Positions 7,744 through 13,493 of a stretch of DNA of 17,515 nt are shown here, piece by piece. This DNA is from Marinobacterium sp. xm-d-530. Lineage in GTDB: Bacteria; Pseudomonadota; Gammaproteobacteria; Pseudomonadales; Balneatricaceae. The position numbers were made by a program, and so were the translations under genes. The notes below the pieces were generated by a model that saw only the letters and a list, made by a program, of their open reading frames with translations, was not told where the DNA came from and did not search any database. Every line of letters starts with the position of its first letter. Within the stretch, counting starts at the first letter, position 1. Location: positions 1-17,515 of the forward strand of contig CATEEE010000197.1 of NCBI GenBank assembly GCA_949499045.1, given 5' to 3'.

Positions 7744-8297
7744 AACTTTTTATACTTTTCAGCTCGGTCGCTTATTTAAGCGGGTGTATAACCAAACCGG
7801 AACCGATACCAACACAACCGCTGACAGAACCGGTTCACCAGACGTTCAGTGTGAGTGGAAAGCTGGGCGTTCGAGGTGAACAAATCAGCGAGAGCGCCCG
7901 TTTTAACTGGACTCAAAACGGAAAAACGTTCGATCTAGCACTCATCGACCCCTTTGGTAGACAGGTGATGAGGCTGACAGGGAATGATCGTTTTGCAAAG
8001 CTGGAGACAGACGATCAGCAGAGCTACGTTGCCGATTCAGCTGAATCATTGATGCTGGAGTTATTGGGTTGGCAACTCCCAGTGAACCATGCCCTTTATT
8101 GGATTCAAGGCAGACCCGACCCCAGACAGCCGTTTTTCGCTGATAAGAGCGGGCAATTTCTGCAAAATGAATGGCAGGTAGATACGCTATCACTCACGAC
8201 TTTAAGCAGTGGAAAGACAGCGCCTCGAAAGATAAAAATGAGCCACTCTCAACTCGATGTCACCTTAATCATCTCTGATTGGCAATTCCCACACTGA
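7725..8297 (+). CDS. lolB: outer-membrane lipoprotein receptor LolB
   Basis: A 190-residue protein starting at GTG 7725, inside the end of the preceding gene, with a GAGG ribosome site at 7714-7717. The signal peptide ends in the lipobox LSGC (C21), with Ile next, compatible with outer-membrane anchoring. LolB accepts lipoproteins from the periplasmic chaperone LolA and inserts them into the outer membrane. Family features seen are the early beta segment VSGKLGVRGEQISESARFNW, the core DPFGRQVMRLTG and the region LGWQLPVNHALYWIQGRPDP. The product of the upstream gene is itself a predicted outer-membrane lipoprotein and thus a Lol client. In Pseudomonas and many relatives ispE follows directly; here the next gene is tRNA-Gln. 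Confidence 0.94.
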   Translation: MAKQLVKLFILFSSVAYLSGCITKPEPIPTQPLTEPVHQTFSVSGKLGVRGEQISESARFNWTQNGKTFDLALIDPFGRQVMRLTGNDRFAKLETDDQQSYVADSAESLMLELLGWQLPVNHALYWIQGRPDPRQPFFADKSGQFLQNEWQVDTLSLTTLSSGKTAPRKIKMSHSQLDVTLIISDWQFPH

Positions 8298-8393
8298 TTC
8301 TGTGTAAAAAACATCCAACAGGGGTTGATTTATAGCGCCCCTAATTTAAAATATGCGCCTCTTAAATTTAGTGGGAAACCACTGGAGAGCGCT
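8298..8393. other. short lolB/tRNA-Gln intergenic region lacking ispE
   Basis: Ninety-six bases where relatives carry ispE. It holds a probable promoter (8325-8352), an imperfect A/T-rich inverted repeat (CTAATTTAA at 8341-8349 against TTAAATTTAG at 8362-8371) and a 5-bp hairpin with a GAAA loop (AGTGG-GAAA-CCACT, 8370-8383) in the 5' leader of the tRNA precursor. No remnant of a kinase reading frame is visible. Confidence 0.6.
8325..8352 (+). promoter_or_regulatory. probable promoter for tRNA-Gln(CTG) and prs
   Basis: TTGATT (8325-8330), a 16-base spacer, TAAAAT (8347-8352, five of six match), then a GC-rich discriminator (GCGCC from 8355) as often seen at stable-RNA promoters under stringent control. 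Transcription would start near 8359, about 35 bases before the tRNA. No terminator is visible between the tRNA and prs, so the same promoter probably also feeds prs. Confidence 0.5.
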
Positions 8394-8469
8394 AGGGGTA
8401 TAGCCAAGTTGGTAAGGCACTGGATTCTGATTCCAGCATTCGTAGGTTCGAGTCCTGCTACCCCTGCCA
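8394..8469 (+). tRNA. tRNA-Gln (anticodon CTG)
   Basis: A complete 76-base cloverleaf with encoded CCA. The acceptor stem pairs AGGGGTA with TACCCCT, the discriminator base is G, the D arm is GCC/GGC, and the anticodon stem CTGGA/TCCAG carries the loop TTCTGAT, giving CTG (reads CAG). The T arm GTAGG/CCTGC has the TTCGAGT loop and contains one T-G wobble pair. The position just before prs matches the tRNA-Gln upstream of prs in Pseudomonas. Confidence 0.96.
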
Positions 8470-8541
8470 TTTATTACGATGACAGATCCTCAACAAACGA
8501 CTTCATCATACATTTCTTTTGATAAAGAGCAGGACTACGAC

Positions 8542-9483
8542 GTGTCTAAGATGATGGTATTTACTGGCAATGCAAACCCAGCATTGGCAGAACGTGTTGC
8601 AGAACGCCTAGATTTGGATCTTGGCCAAGCGACTGTATCCCGCTTCAGCGATGGTGAAGTAAGTGTAGAGATTCAAGAGAACGTCCGCGGTAAAGACGTT
8701 TTCATCGTGCAGTCGACCTGTGCACCGACAAACGACAACCTTATGGAGCTAATGGTCTTCATTGATGCTATCCGTCGTGCGTCTGCAACACGTATCACAG
8801 CGGTTATTCCATATTTCGGCTATGCCCGCCAGGATCGTCGTCCACGTTCAGCGCGTGTACCAATTAGTGCTAAAGTTGTGGCAACTATGCTGACCAACGT
8901 AGGTGTCGATCGTGTTCTTACTGTTGATCTGCACGCTGACCAGATTCAGGGCTTCTTTGATATTCCTGTTGATAACGTCTACGGATCACCTGTCCTTCTA
9001 GACGACATTAACGACCAGAACTACGATGATGTTGTGGTTGTATCACCAGACATCGGTGGTGTTGTCCGTGCACGCGCAGTCGCTAAACAGCTTGATACTG
9101 ATCTAGCAATCATCGATAAGCGTCGTGAGCGTGCTAATGAATCGCAGGTTATGAACCTAATCGGCGACGTTGAAGGTCGTACCTGTATTCTTGTCGATGA
9201 CATGTGTGATACCGCTGGCACTCTGTGTAAAGCAGCAGCCGCTTTGAAAGAGAAAGGCGCTAAACGCGTTGTTTCGTACATCACACACCCAGTTTTCTCT
9301 GGCCCAGCCATTGATAACATTGCTAATTCACAGCTTGATGAGATGGTTGTTACTGACAGCATCCCACTGAGCGAAGCCGCGAAAGGTTGTAGCAAAATTC
9401 GCCAACTTTCACTGGCACCCATGTTGGCAGAAGCGGTACGCCGCGTCTGCAACGAAGAATCAATCAGCGCGATGTTCCGTTAA
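8542..9483 (+). CDS. prs: ribose-phosphate pyrophosphokinase (PRPP synthetase)
   Basis: A 313-residue enzyme making PRPP from ribose-5-phosphate and ATP, for purine, pyrimidine, His, Trp and NAD synthesis. The start is GTG 8542 with AGGA at 8531-8534, giving MSKMMVFTGNANP, which aligns with Pseudomonas Prs. An upstream in-frame ATG at 8479 would add a 21-residue extension, has no ribosome site and lies nine bases after the tRNA CCA, so I reject it. Motifs include RFSDGEVSVEI, the ATP/flexible-loop region YFGYARQDRRPRSARVPISAK, the metal-binding histidine in DLHADQIQGFF and the PRPP-binding signature ILVDDMCDTAGTL. The C-terminus NEESISAMFR is typical. It lies immediately after tRNA-Gln and before rplY, with probable co-transcription. 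Confidence 0.97.
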   Translation: MSKMMVFTGNANPALAERVAERLDLDLGQATVSRFSDGEVSVEIQENVRGKDVFIVQSTCAPTNDNLMELMVFIDAIRRASATRITAVIPYFGYARQDRRPRSARVPISAKVVATMLTNVGVDRVLTVDLHADQIQGFFDIPVDNVYGSPVLLDDINDQNYDDVVVVSPDIGGVVRARAVAKQLDTDLAIIDKRRERANESQVMNLIGDVEGRTCILVDDMCDTAGTLCKAAAALKEKGAKRVVSYITHPVFSGPAIDNIANSQLDEMVVTDSIPLSEAAKGCSKIRQLSLAPMLAEAVRRVCNEESISAMFR

Positions 9484-9594
9484 GAACAGCTGATTTTAAG
9501 AGCTTCGGCTCACTAAACGCCCTTCGGGGCAAACAGAGCTGTAGAGATCTGGTCGCGGGTCCCTGCAGTTTTTAAATTTATATAGGTATATAAA
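9484..9594 (+). promoter_or_regulatory. structured prs-rplY intergenic RNA, candidate rplY (L25) leader
   Basis: Within 111 bases there are two consecutive 4-bp hairpins, both with the extra-stable C(UUCG)G tetraloop: GAGC-TTCG-GCTC (9500-9511) and GCCC-TTCG-GGGC (9519-9530). They are bracketed by complementary hexamers ACAGCT (9486-9491) and AGCTGT (9537-9542), which would close a three-way junction. The 3' hexamer overlaps the 5' arm of a terminator-like hairpin (9539-9568 followed by five T), so the two folds exclude each other. The ribosome site of rplY (AGG, 9584-9586) is downstream. An attenuation role is inference; a leader for L25 in Gammaproteobacteria has, I believe, been proposed in comparative-genomic work, but I cannot check whether this matches it. 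Confidence 0.45.
9539..9573 (+). terminator. terminator-like hairpin upstream of rplY (possible attenuator)
   Basis: CTGTAG (9539-9544) pairs with CTGCAG (9563-9568) with one G-U pair. After one mismatch, GATCT (9546-9550) pairs with GGGTC (9557-9561) using two G-U pairs. The loop is six bases and TTTTT (9569-9573) follows. It is weaker than the other terminators in the window, consistent with partial readthrough into rplY. Confidence 0.38.
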
Positions 9595-10185
9595 ATGTCT
9601 AACTTCACTCTAAATGTAACTGCCCGCGAAGATCAGGGGAAAGGTGCGAGCCGCCGCCTGCGTCGCGCTGGCCAAGTACCAGCAATCGTTTACGGTTCAG
9701 CTGAGCCACAGAGCATCAGCCTAAGCGCAAACGAACTAGGTAAAGCACTTCAAAACGATGCGTTCTACTCATCGCCAATCGCGCTTGACCTAGACGGTAC
9801 TAAGACTGTTGTAATCATCAAAGATCTACAACGTCACCCTGCGAAGCCTGTTGTTCTTCACGCTGACTTCCAGCGCATCGATGACAACCAGCGCATCAAG
9901 ATCCGTGTACCACTTCAGTTCGTTAACTTCGAAAAATCAGCTGCTGCTAAAGCATCAGCTAAATTCGCTGCAGAAACAGCTGTTGTAGAAGTAACTTGTC
10001 TAGCTAAAGACCTTCCTGAGTCAGTTTCTTGTGACCTCTCTGAGATCCAGACTGGTCAGATTGCTCACCTTTCAGACATCGTTCTACCAGAAGGTGTTGA
10101 AATCATTGCTCTACGTCGCGGCGAAGACCACGACCAAGGAATCGGTTACTGTTACTCACCACGCGGTGCTAAAGTAGCAGGCTAA
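9595..10185 (+). CDS. rplY: 50S ribosomal protein L25 (Ctc-type, long form)
   Basis: A 196-residue protein of the bL25/Ctc family, which binds 5S rRNA in the large subunit. The N-terminal L25 domain (about 1-92) opens with FTLNVTAREDQGKGASRRLRRAGQVPAI-type residues (two pieces around positions 4-31) and contains KDLQRHPAKPVVLHADFQRI. The C-terminal beta-rich CTC domain contains RIKIRVPLQFVNFEKSAA and VEVTCLAKDLPESVSCDLSE. The start ATG 9595 has AGG eight bases upstream. The extreme C-terminus, RRGEDHDQGIGYCYSPRGAKVAG (in two parts: to GIGYCY, then SPRGAKVAG), keeps the GEDHD element of relatives but ends in a short basic, non-acidic tail. It is preceded by an unusually structured leader and followed 21 bases later by pth, as in Pseudomonas. 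Confidence 0.95.
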   Translation: MSNFTLNVTAREDQGKGASRRLRRAGQVPAIVYGSAEPQSISLSANELGKALQNDAFYSSPIALDLDGTKTVVIIKDLQRHPAKPVVLHADFQRIDDNQRIKIRVPLQFVNFEKSAAAKASAKFAAETAVVEVTCLAKDLPESVSCDLSEIQTGQIAHLSDIVLPEGVEIIALRRGEDHDQGIGYCYSPRGAKVAG

Positions 10186-10206
10186 TAGCCTAATACGCAC
10201 CAGCTT

Positions 10207-10800
10207 ATGGAAGGTATCAGCCTCATTGTCGGACTAGGCAACCCAGGTGCTGAGTACCACGAAACACGCCATAACGCTGGTGCAGAACTGGTTGAGCAGC
10301 TCGCTGCTCAACACAGTTCGCCTCTTCTGCCCAACAAAAATTACTTTGGGCTCTACAGCAAGATCTTAATCGACGGACAACCTGTTCATCTTTTGGTCCC
10401 AACGACCTTTATGAACCGCTCAGGTAAATCTGTAGCAGCACTTGCGAACTTTTTTAAAATTCCCGTTCAATCCATTTTGGTCGCTCACGATGAGCTTGAT
10501 CTGCCACCGGGGGTATCACGTCTAAAAAAAGGCGGAGGTCACGGCGGACACAATGGTTTGCGCGACATTATTGCCAGCATGGGCAATAACAAAGATTTTT
10601 ACCGCCTCCGTTTAGGTATTGGTCATCCTGGCAGCGCTCAACAGGTCGCTGGATTTGTATTGCGCAAAGCACCTATTGCCGAGCGTCAATCTACCCAACA
10701 GGCGATCGATGAGACTTTGAGATACATTCCAATGATTGTCTCGGGGGATCATGCCAAAGTAATGAACACACTTCACAGTTTTAACGCATCAGCGAAATAG
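10207..10800 (+). CDS. pth: peptidyl-tRNA hydrolase
   Basis: A 197-residue enzyme that cleaves the ester bond of peptidyl-tRNAs dropped from the ribosome, recycling tRNA. The signature GLGNPGAEY contains N12; the catalytic histidine is H22 in TRHNAG; N70 lies in TFMNRSG, D95 in VAHDELDLPPG and N116 in GGHNGLRD. These correspond, with a constant offset of two, to N10, H20, N68, D93 and N114 of the E. coli enzyme. The start ATG 10207 has no strong ribosome site, and coupling to rplY upstream is likely. It ends nine bases before ychF, an adjacency conserved in many proteobacteria. Confidence 0.97.
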   Translation: MEGISLIVGLGNPGAEYHETRHNAGAELVEQLAAQHSSPLLPNKNYFGLYSKILIDGQPVHLLVPTTFMNRSGKSVAALANFFKIPVQSILVAHDELDLPPGVSRLKKGGGHGGHNGLRDIIASMGNNKDFYRLRLGIGHPGSAQQVAGFVLRKAPIAERQSTQQAIDETLRYIPMIVSGDHAKVMNTLHSFNASAK

Positions 10801-10809
10801 GACAGTATC

Positions 10810-11901
10810 ATGGGATTTAAATGTGGCATCGTCGGCCTACCAAACGTCGGCAAATCAACGCTCTTTAACGCGCTTACCAAAGCGGGTATCGATGCAGAGA
10901 ACTTCCCATTCTGTACCATCGAGCCAAATTCAGGCATCGTGCCAATGCCAGATCCGCGCCTAAACGCACTGGCAGAGATCGTAAACCCAGAGCGCATTCT
11001 GCCAACTACGATGGAGTTTGTGGACATCGCAGGTCTAGTTGCCGGCGCATCTAAAGGTGAAGGCTTGGGTAACAAATTCCTAGCCAACATCCGTGAAACT
11101 GATGCCATTGCACACGTGGTTCGCTGCTTCGAAGATGAGAACGTCATCCACGTTGCTAACCGCATCCACCCATTAGAAGATATTGAGACGATCAACTTAG
11201 AGTTGGCTCTGTCAGATCTAGAATCCTGCGAGAAACAGTTACAACGTGTTCAGCGCTCCGCTAAAGGTGGTGACAAAGAGGCAGTGGCTCAGAAGGCTCT
11301 GCTTGAGAAACTTGTCCCTCACCTATCAGAGGGCCAACCAGTACGCTCTTTGGAGCTCTCTGACGACGAGCAGAAGCTAGTTAAGGGATTCCACCTTTTG
11401 ACTACCAAACCAACTATGTACATCGCTAACGTCTCTGAAGAGGGCTTTGAAGACAACCCTCATCTGGATGCCGTTCGTGAGTTTGCAGCCAATGAAAACG
11501 CTGAAGTCGTTGCGATCTGCAACAAGCTAGAGTCTGAAATCTCTGAGTTAGAAGATGACGAACGTCTTGAGTTCCTGCAAGACATGGGCATGGAAGAGCC
11601 TGGACTGGATCGTGTGATTCGCGCTGGTTACCAGCTACTTGGCCTGCAAACCTACTTCACGGCCGGTGTTAAAGAGGTACGCGCTTGGACTGTTAAGATT
11701 GGTGCAACCGCCCCTCAAGCAGCGGGTGTCATCCACACCGATTTCGAAAAAGGATTCATCCGTGCTGAGACAATCAGTTACGATGATTTCATCGAATACC
11801 AGGGTGAAAAAGGGGCTAAAGAGGCCGGTAAAGCTCGCTTAGAAGGCAAAGAATACATCGTCAAAGATGGCGACGTTATTCACTTCCGTTTCAACGTTTA
11901 A
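10810..11901 (+). CDS. ychF: redox-sensitive ATPase YchF (OLA1/Obg family)
   Basis: A 363-residue P-loop protein of the Obg-related, ribosome-associated translation-factor class. The P-loop GLPNVGKS is at 9-16 and the switch region DIAGLVAGASKGEGLGNKF at 72-90. The base-specificity motif is NVSE (207-210) instead of NKxD, the change that makes YchF prefer ATP over GTP. C35 in NFPFCTIEP matches the cysteine implicated in oxidative inhibition of E. coli YchF. The C-terminal TGS domain begins near FTAGVKEVRAWTV (about 282) and ends with the usual KDGDVIHFRFNV. The start ATG has AGGAC just upstream, overlapping the pth stop. It is the last gene of the tRNA-Gln/prs/rplY/pth/ychF run and is followed by an intrinsic terminator. 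Confidence 0.97.
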   Translation: MGFKCGIVGLPNVGKSTLFNALTKAGIDAENFPFCTIEPNSGIVPMPDPRLNALAEIVNPERILPTTMEFVDIAGLVAGASKGEGLGNKFLANIRETDAIAHVVRCFEDENVIHVANRIHPLEDIETINLELALSDLESCEKQLQRVQRSAKGGDKEAVAQKALLEKLVPHLSEGQPVRSLELSDDEQKLVKGFHLLTTKPTMYIANVSEEGFEDNPHLDAVREFAANENAEVVAICNKLESEISELEDDERLEFLQDMGMEEPGLDRVIRAGYQLLGLQTYFTAGVKEVRAWTVKIGATAPQAAGVIHTDFEKGFIRAETISYDDFIEYQGEKGAKEAGKARLEGKEYIVKDGDVIHFRFNV

Positions 11902-11910
11902 AACGATTAT

Positions 11911-11947
11911 TTGTGAATTGATCAGCGATTGATCGATTCACAATTTT
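11911..11947 (+). terminator. intrinsic terminator after ychF
   Basis: A 13-bp stem with one T-G pair (TTGTGAATTGATC at 11911-11923 with GATCGATTCACAA at 11931-11943), a seven-base loop and TTTT (11944-11947). It lies ten bases after the ychF stop and separates this operon from the tRNA promoter. Confidence 0.75.
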
Positions 11948-11982
11948 ATCAGGCCGAATTTGGGTTTTTCCCTTAGATTCTA

Positions 11983-12011
11983 TTGACATAGAAGCCTATA
12001 GAAGGAATAAT
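11983..12011 (+). promoter_or_regulatory. sigma70-type promoter of the tRNA-Met/tRNA-Gln operon
   Basis: A consensus TTGACA (11983-11988), a 17-base spacer and AATAAT (12006-12011, five of six match). A GC-rich discriminator (CGCGGCC, 12013-12019) follows, as is typical for growth-rate- and ppGpp-controlled stable RNA genes. Predicted start near 12018, ten bases before tRNA-Met. Confidence 0.75.
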
Positions 12012-12028
12012 TCGCGGCCTTGAAAGAT

Positions 12029-12105
12029 GGCAATGTAGCTCAGTTGGTTAGAGCAACGCATTCATAATGCGTGGGTCACAGGTTCGAATCCCGTCATTGC
12101 CACCA
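12029..12105 (+). tRNA. tRNA-Met (elongator, anticodon CAT)
   Basis: A 77-base cloverleaf with encoded CCA. The acceptor stem pairs GGCAATG with CATTGCC, the discriminator is A, the D arm is GCTC/GAGC, and the anticodon stem ACGCA/TGCGT has the loop TTCATAA. The variable and T-arm sequence (GGGTC, then ACAGG-TTCGAAT-CCCGT) matches E. coli elongator tRNA-Met. It lacks the unpaired acceptor start and G-C triplets of initiator tRNA and is unlike tRNA-Ile2. A tRNA-Met also follows ychF in P. aeruginosa. Confidence 0.93.
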
Positions 12106-12109
12106 TTCT

Positions 12110-12184
12110 AGGGGTATAGCCAAGTGGTAAGGCAGGAGGTTTTGATCCTCCCATGCGCAGGTTCGAGTCCTGCTACCCCTGCCA
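12110..12184 (+). tRNA. tRNA-Gln (anticodon TTG)
   Basis: A 75-base cloverleaf with encoded CCA, four bases after tRNA-Met. The acceptor stem AGGGGTA/TACCCCT is identical to that of the CTG isoacceptor at 8394. The anticodon stem GGAGG/CCTCC carries the loop TTTTGAT, giving TTG (reads CAA and, with modification, CAG). The T arm GCAGG/CCTGC is fully paired. The two tRNA-Gln genes differ mainly in the anticodon arm, the D-loop and the variable loop. Confidence 0.96.
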
Positions 12185-12189
12185 TTTTA

Positions 12190-12229
12190 GAAACAAAAAA
12201 ACCTCGCCAATGCGAGGTTTTTTTGTTTC
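12190..12229. terminator. perfect bidirectional intrinsic terminator between tRNA-Gln and serB
   Basis: A perfect 18-bp stem with a four-base loop (CAAT at 12208-12211). The GC core CCTCGC/GCGAGG is flanked by seven A on one side (12195-12201) and seven T on the other (12218-12224), then GTTTC against GAAAC. Because the sequence is symmetric, each strand ends in a GC hairpin plus U-run. It serves the tRNA operon on the plus strand and serB, whose stop is 11 bases away, on the minus strand. Confidence 0.92.
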
Positions 12230-12239
12230 AGATTGTCAA

Positions 12240-13451
12240 TCACACGTCTCGATCACGGAACCCGATCAGATAAAGAATTCCATCCAACCCCAGTGTGCTG
12301 ATTGACTGCTTGGCATTTTCACGCACTAATGGTTTAGCTCTAAATGCAATACCTAAACCCGCGATAGAGAGCATTGGAAGGTCGTTTGCACCATCCCCTA
12401 CTGCAATGGTCTGTTCCAGTGACACACCCTCTTTAGCAGCAATTTCACGCAGCAATTCGGCTTTACGCTCGCCATTGACCACGGTACCCACCACTTTACC
12501 GGTTACCTTACCGTCTTGAATATCGAGCTCATTGGCGTGAATATAATCAAAGCCCAATCGCTTTTTCAGGAACTTGGCAAAATAGGTGAAACCACCTGAT
12601 AGAATCGCGGTTTTGTAACCTGTGCGTTTAAGCTGAGACATCAGCTCCTCGGCACCTTCTGTCATTTTCAGACGTTGAGCAATGCCTTCTAGAACAGACT
12701 CATCCAATCCTTCTAACAGTGCGACACGACGCTTAAAGCTCTCATTAAAGTCGATCTCACCACGCATAGCAGCTTCAGTAATCTCAGAGACCTGCTCACC
12801 CACACCCGCCTCTTTGGCCAGTTCGTCTATAACTTCTGCTTCAATCAACGTCGAATCCATATCGAACACCACCAAACGGCGGTTACGACGATAGATGTCA
12901 TCACGCTGGAATGCGATATCCACGCCCAACTCTGATGCCAAGGTTAACAGGGTAGCGCGCACCTCAGTCTCATCTGCTGACATATCACGCACTGAGAACT
13001 CAACACAGGCCTTACTGCTCTCCTCTTCAACCGCATCGATAGAGACACGACCAGAGAGGCGAGAGATGTTGTCGATATTAAGATCGTAACGAGCAGCCAC
13101 TTCGGTCACTCTGGCAATATGCTCAGCTGAAATACGTCTCGCAAGCAGCGTAATGATATGACGAGATTTTCCCTGTGCGCCAACCCAGCTCTGGTACTCA
13201 TCCAGAGTAACCGGCTCAAAGCGCGGCACCATGTTCATCTCGTGCGCTTTGAACAGCAGATCACGAAGTAGCGGTGAAGACTCAGCCTCGTGAGGGACTT
13301 TTAACAACAAACCAAGGGATAACGTGTTATGAATGACTGCTTGGCCGATGTCTAGAACATCAACATCATACTTAGCCAGAATCGTAGTGATACCAGCCGT
13401 TACTCCGGGTTTATCAGAGCCAGACAGGGTCAACAAAATAAGTTCGTTCAT
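12240..13451 (-). CDS. serB: phosphoserine phosphatase with N-terminal ACT region
   Basis: A 403-residue enzyme catalysing the last step of serine synthesis, hydrolysis of O-phosphoserine. The C-terminal HAD domain has the nucleophile motif FDMDSTLIEAEVIDELA (D197 nucleophile, D199 acid/base), the SGGF segment (285-288) and GDGANDLPM (352-360) for Mg binding. The first ~185 residues contain two ACT-like modules: LILLTLSGSDKPGVTAGITT (4-23), and a second starting around RHIITLLARRISAEHIARVT (98-117). The form is that of Pseudomonas and other long SerB proteins; ACT domains often bind amino acids, so serine feedback is possible but not shown. The start ATG 13451 is 42 bases after rnr with a weak ribosome site. 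It ends at the bidirectional terminator. Confidence 0.96.
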   Translation of the reverse strand: MNELILLTLSGSDKPGVTAGITTILAKYDVDVLDIGQAVIHNTLSLGLLLKVPHEAESSPLLRDLLFKAHEMNMVPRFEPVTLDEYQSWVGAQGKSRHIITLLARRISAEHIARVTEVAARYDLNIDNISRLSGRVSIDAVEEESSKACVEFSVRDMSADETEVRATLLTLASELGVDIAFQRDDIYRRNRRLVVFDMDSTLIEAEVIDELAKEAGVGEQVSEITEAAMRGEIDFNESFKRRVALLEGLDESVLEGIAQRLKMTEGAEELMSQLKRTGYKTAILSGGFTYFAKFLKKRLGFDYIHANELDIQDGKVTGKVVGTVVNGERKAELLREIAAKEGVSLEQTIAVGDGANDLPMLSIAGLGIAFRAKPLVRENAKQSISTLGLDGILYLIGFRDRDV

Positions 13452-13483
13452 TCTCTTACTCGAGTCAAAAAAGGCTGTATTAA

Positions 13484-13489
13484 TTATAC
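13484..13489 (-). promoter_or_regulatory. possible -10 element of an internal serB promoter
   Basis: A consensus TATAAT on the minus strand sits just after the rnr stop, with a TG two bases further upstream than in a true extended -10. No good -35 lies 16-18 bases upstream (AAGCGT is there). It could give serB transcription independent of rnr, but one hexamer alone is weak evidence. Confidence 0.28.
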
Positions 13490-13493
13490 CCAG

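Noticed and set aside
8290..8311. Small ACAC/GTGT hairpin after lolB followed by an A-run
   Set aside because: The stem is only 4 bp and A follows it instead of T, so it cannot be called a plus-strand terminator.
8325..8522. Plus-strand reading frame running through tRNA-Gln
   Set aside because: It overlaps the promoter, the tRNA and the start of prs in another frame, has no ribosome site and resembles no protein.
8479..8541. N-terminal extension of Prs from the upstream ATG
   Set aside because: There is no ribosome site, it lies nine bases after the tRNA CCA, and Prs of relatives begins at the MSKMM position.
9021..9452. 143-residue minus-strand reading frame inside prs
   Set aside because: It is antisense to a well-conserved gene, and its composition is that of a shadow frame (rich in Ser, Arg, Thr).
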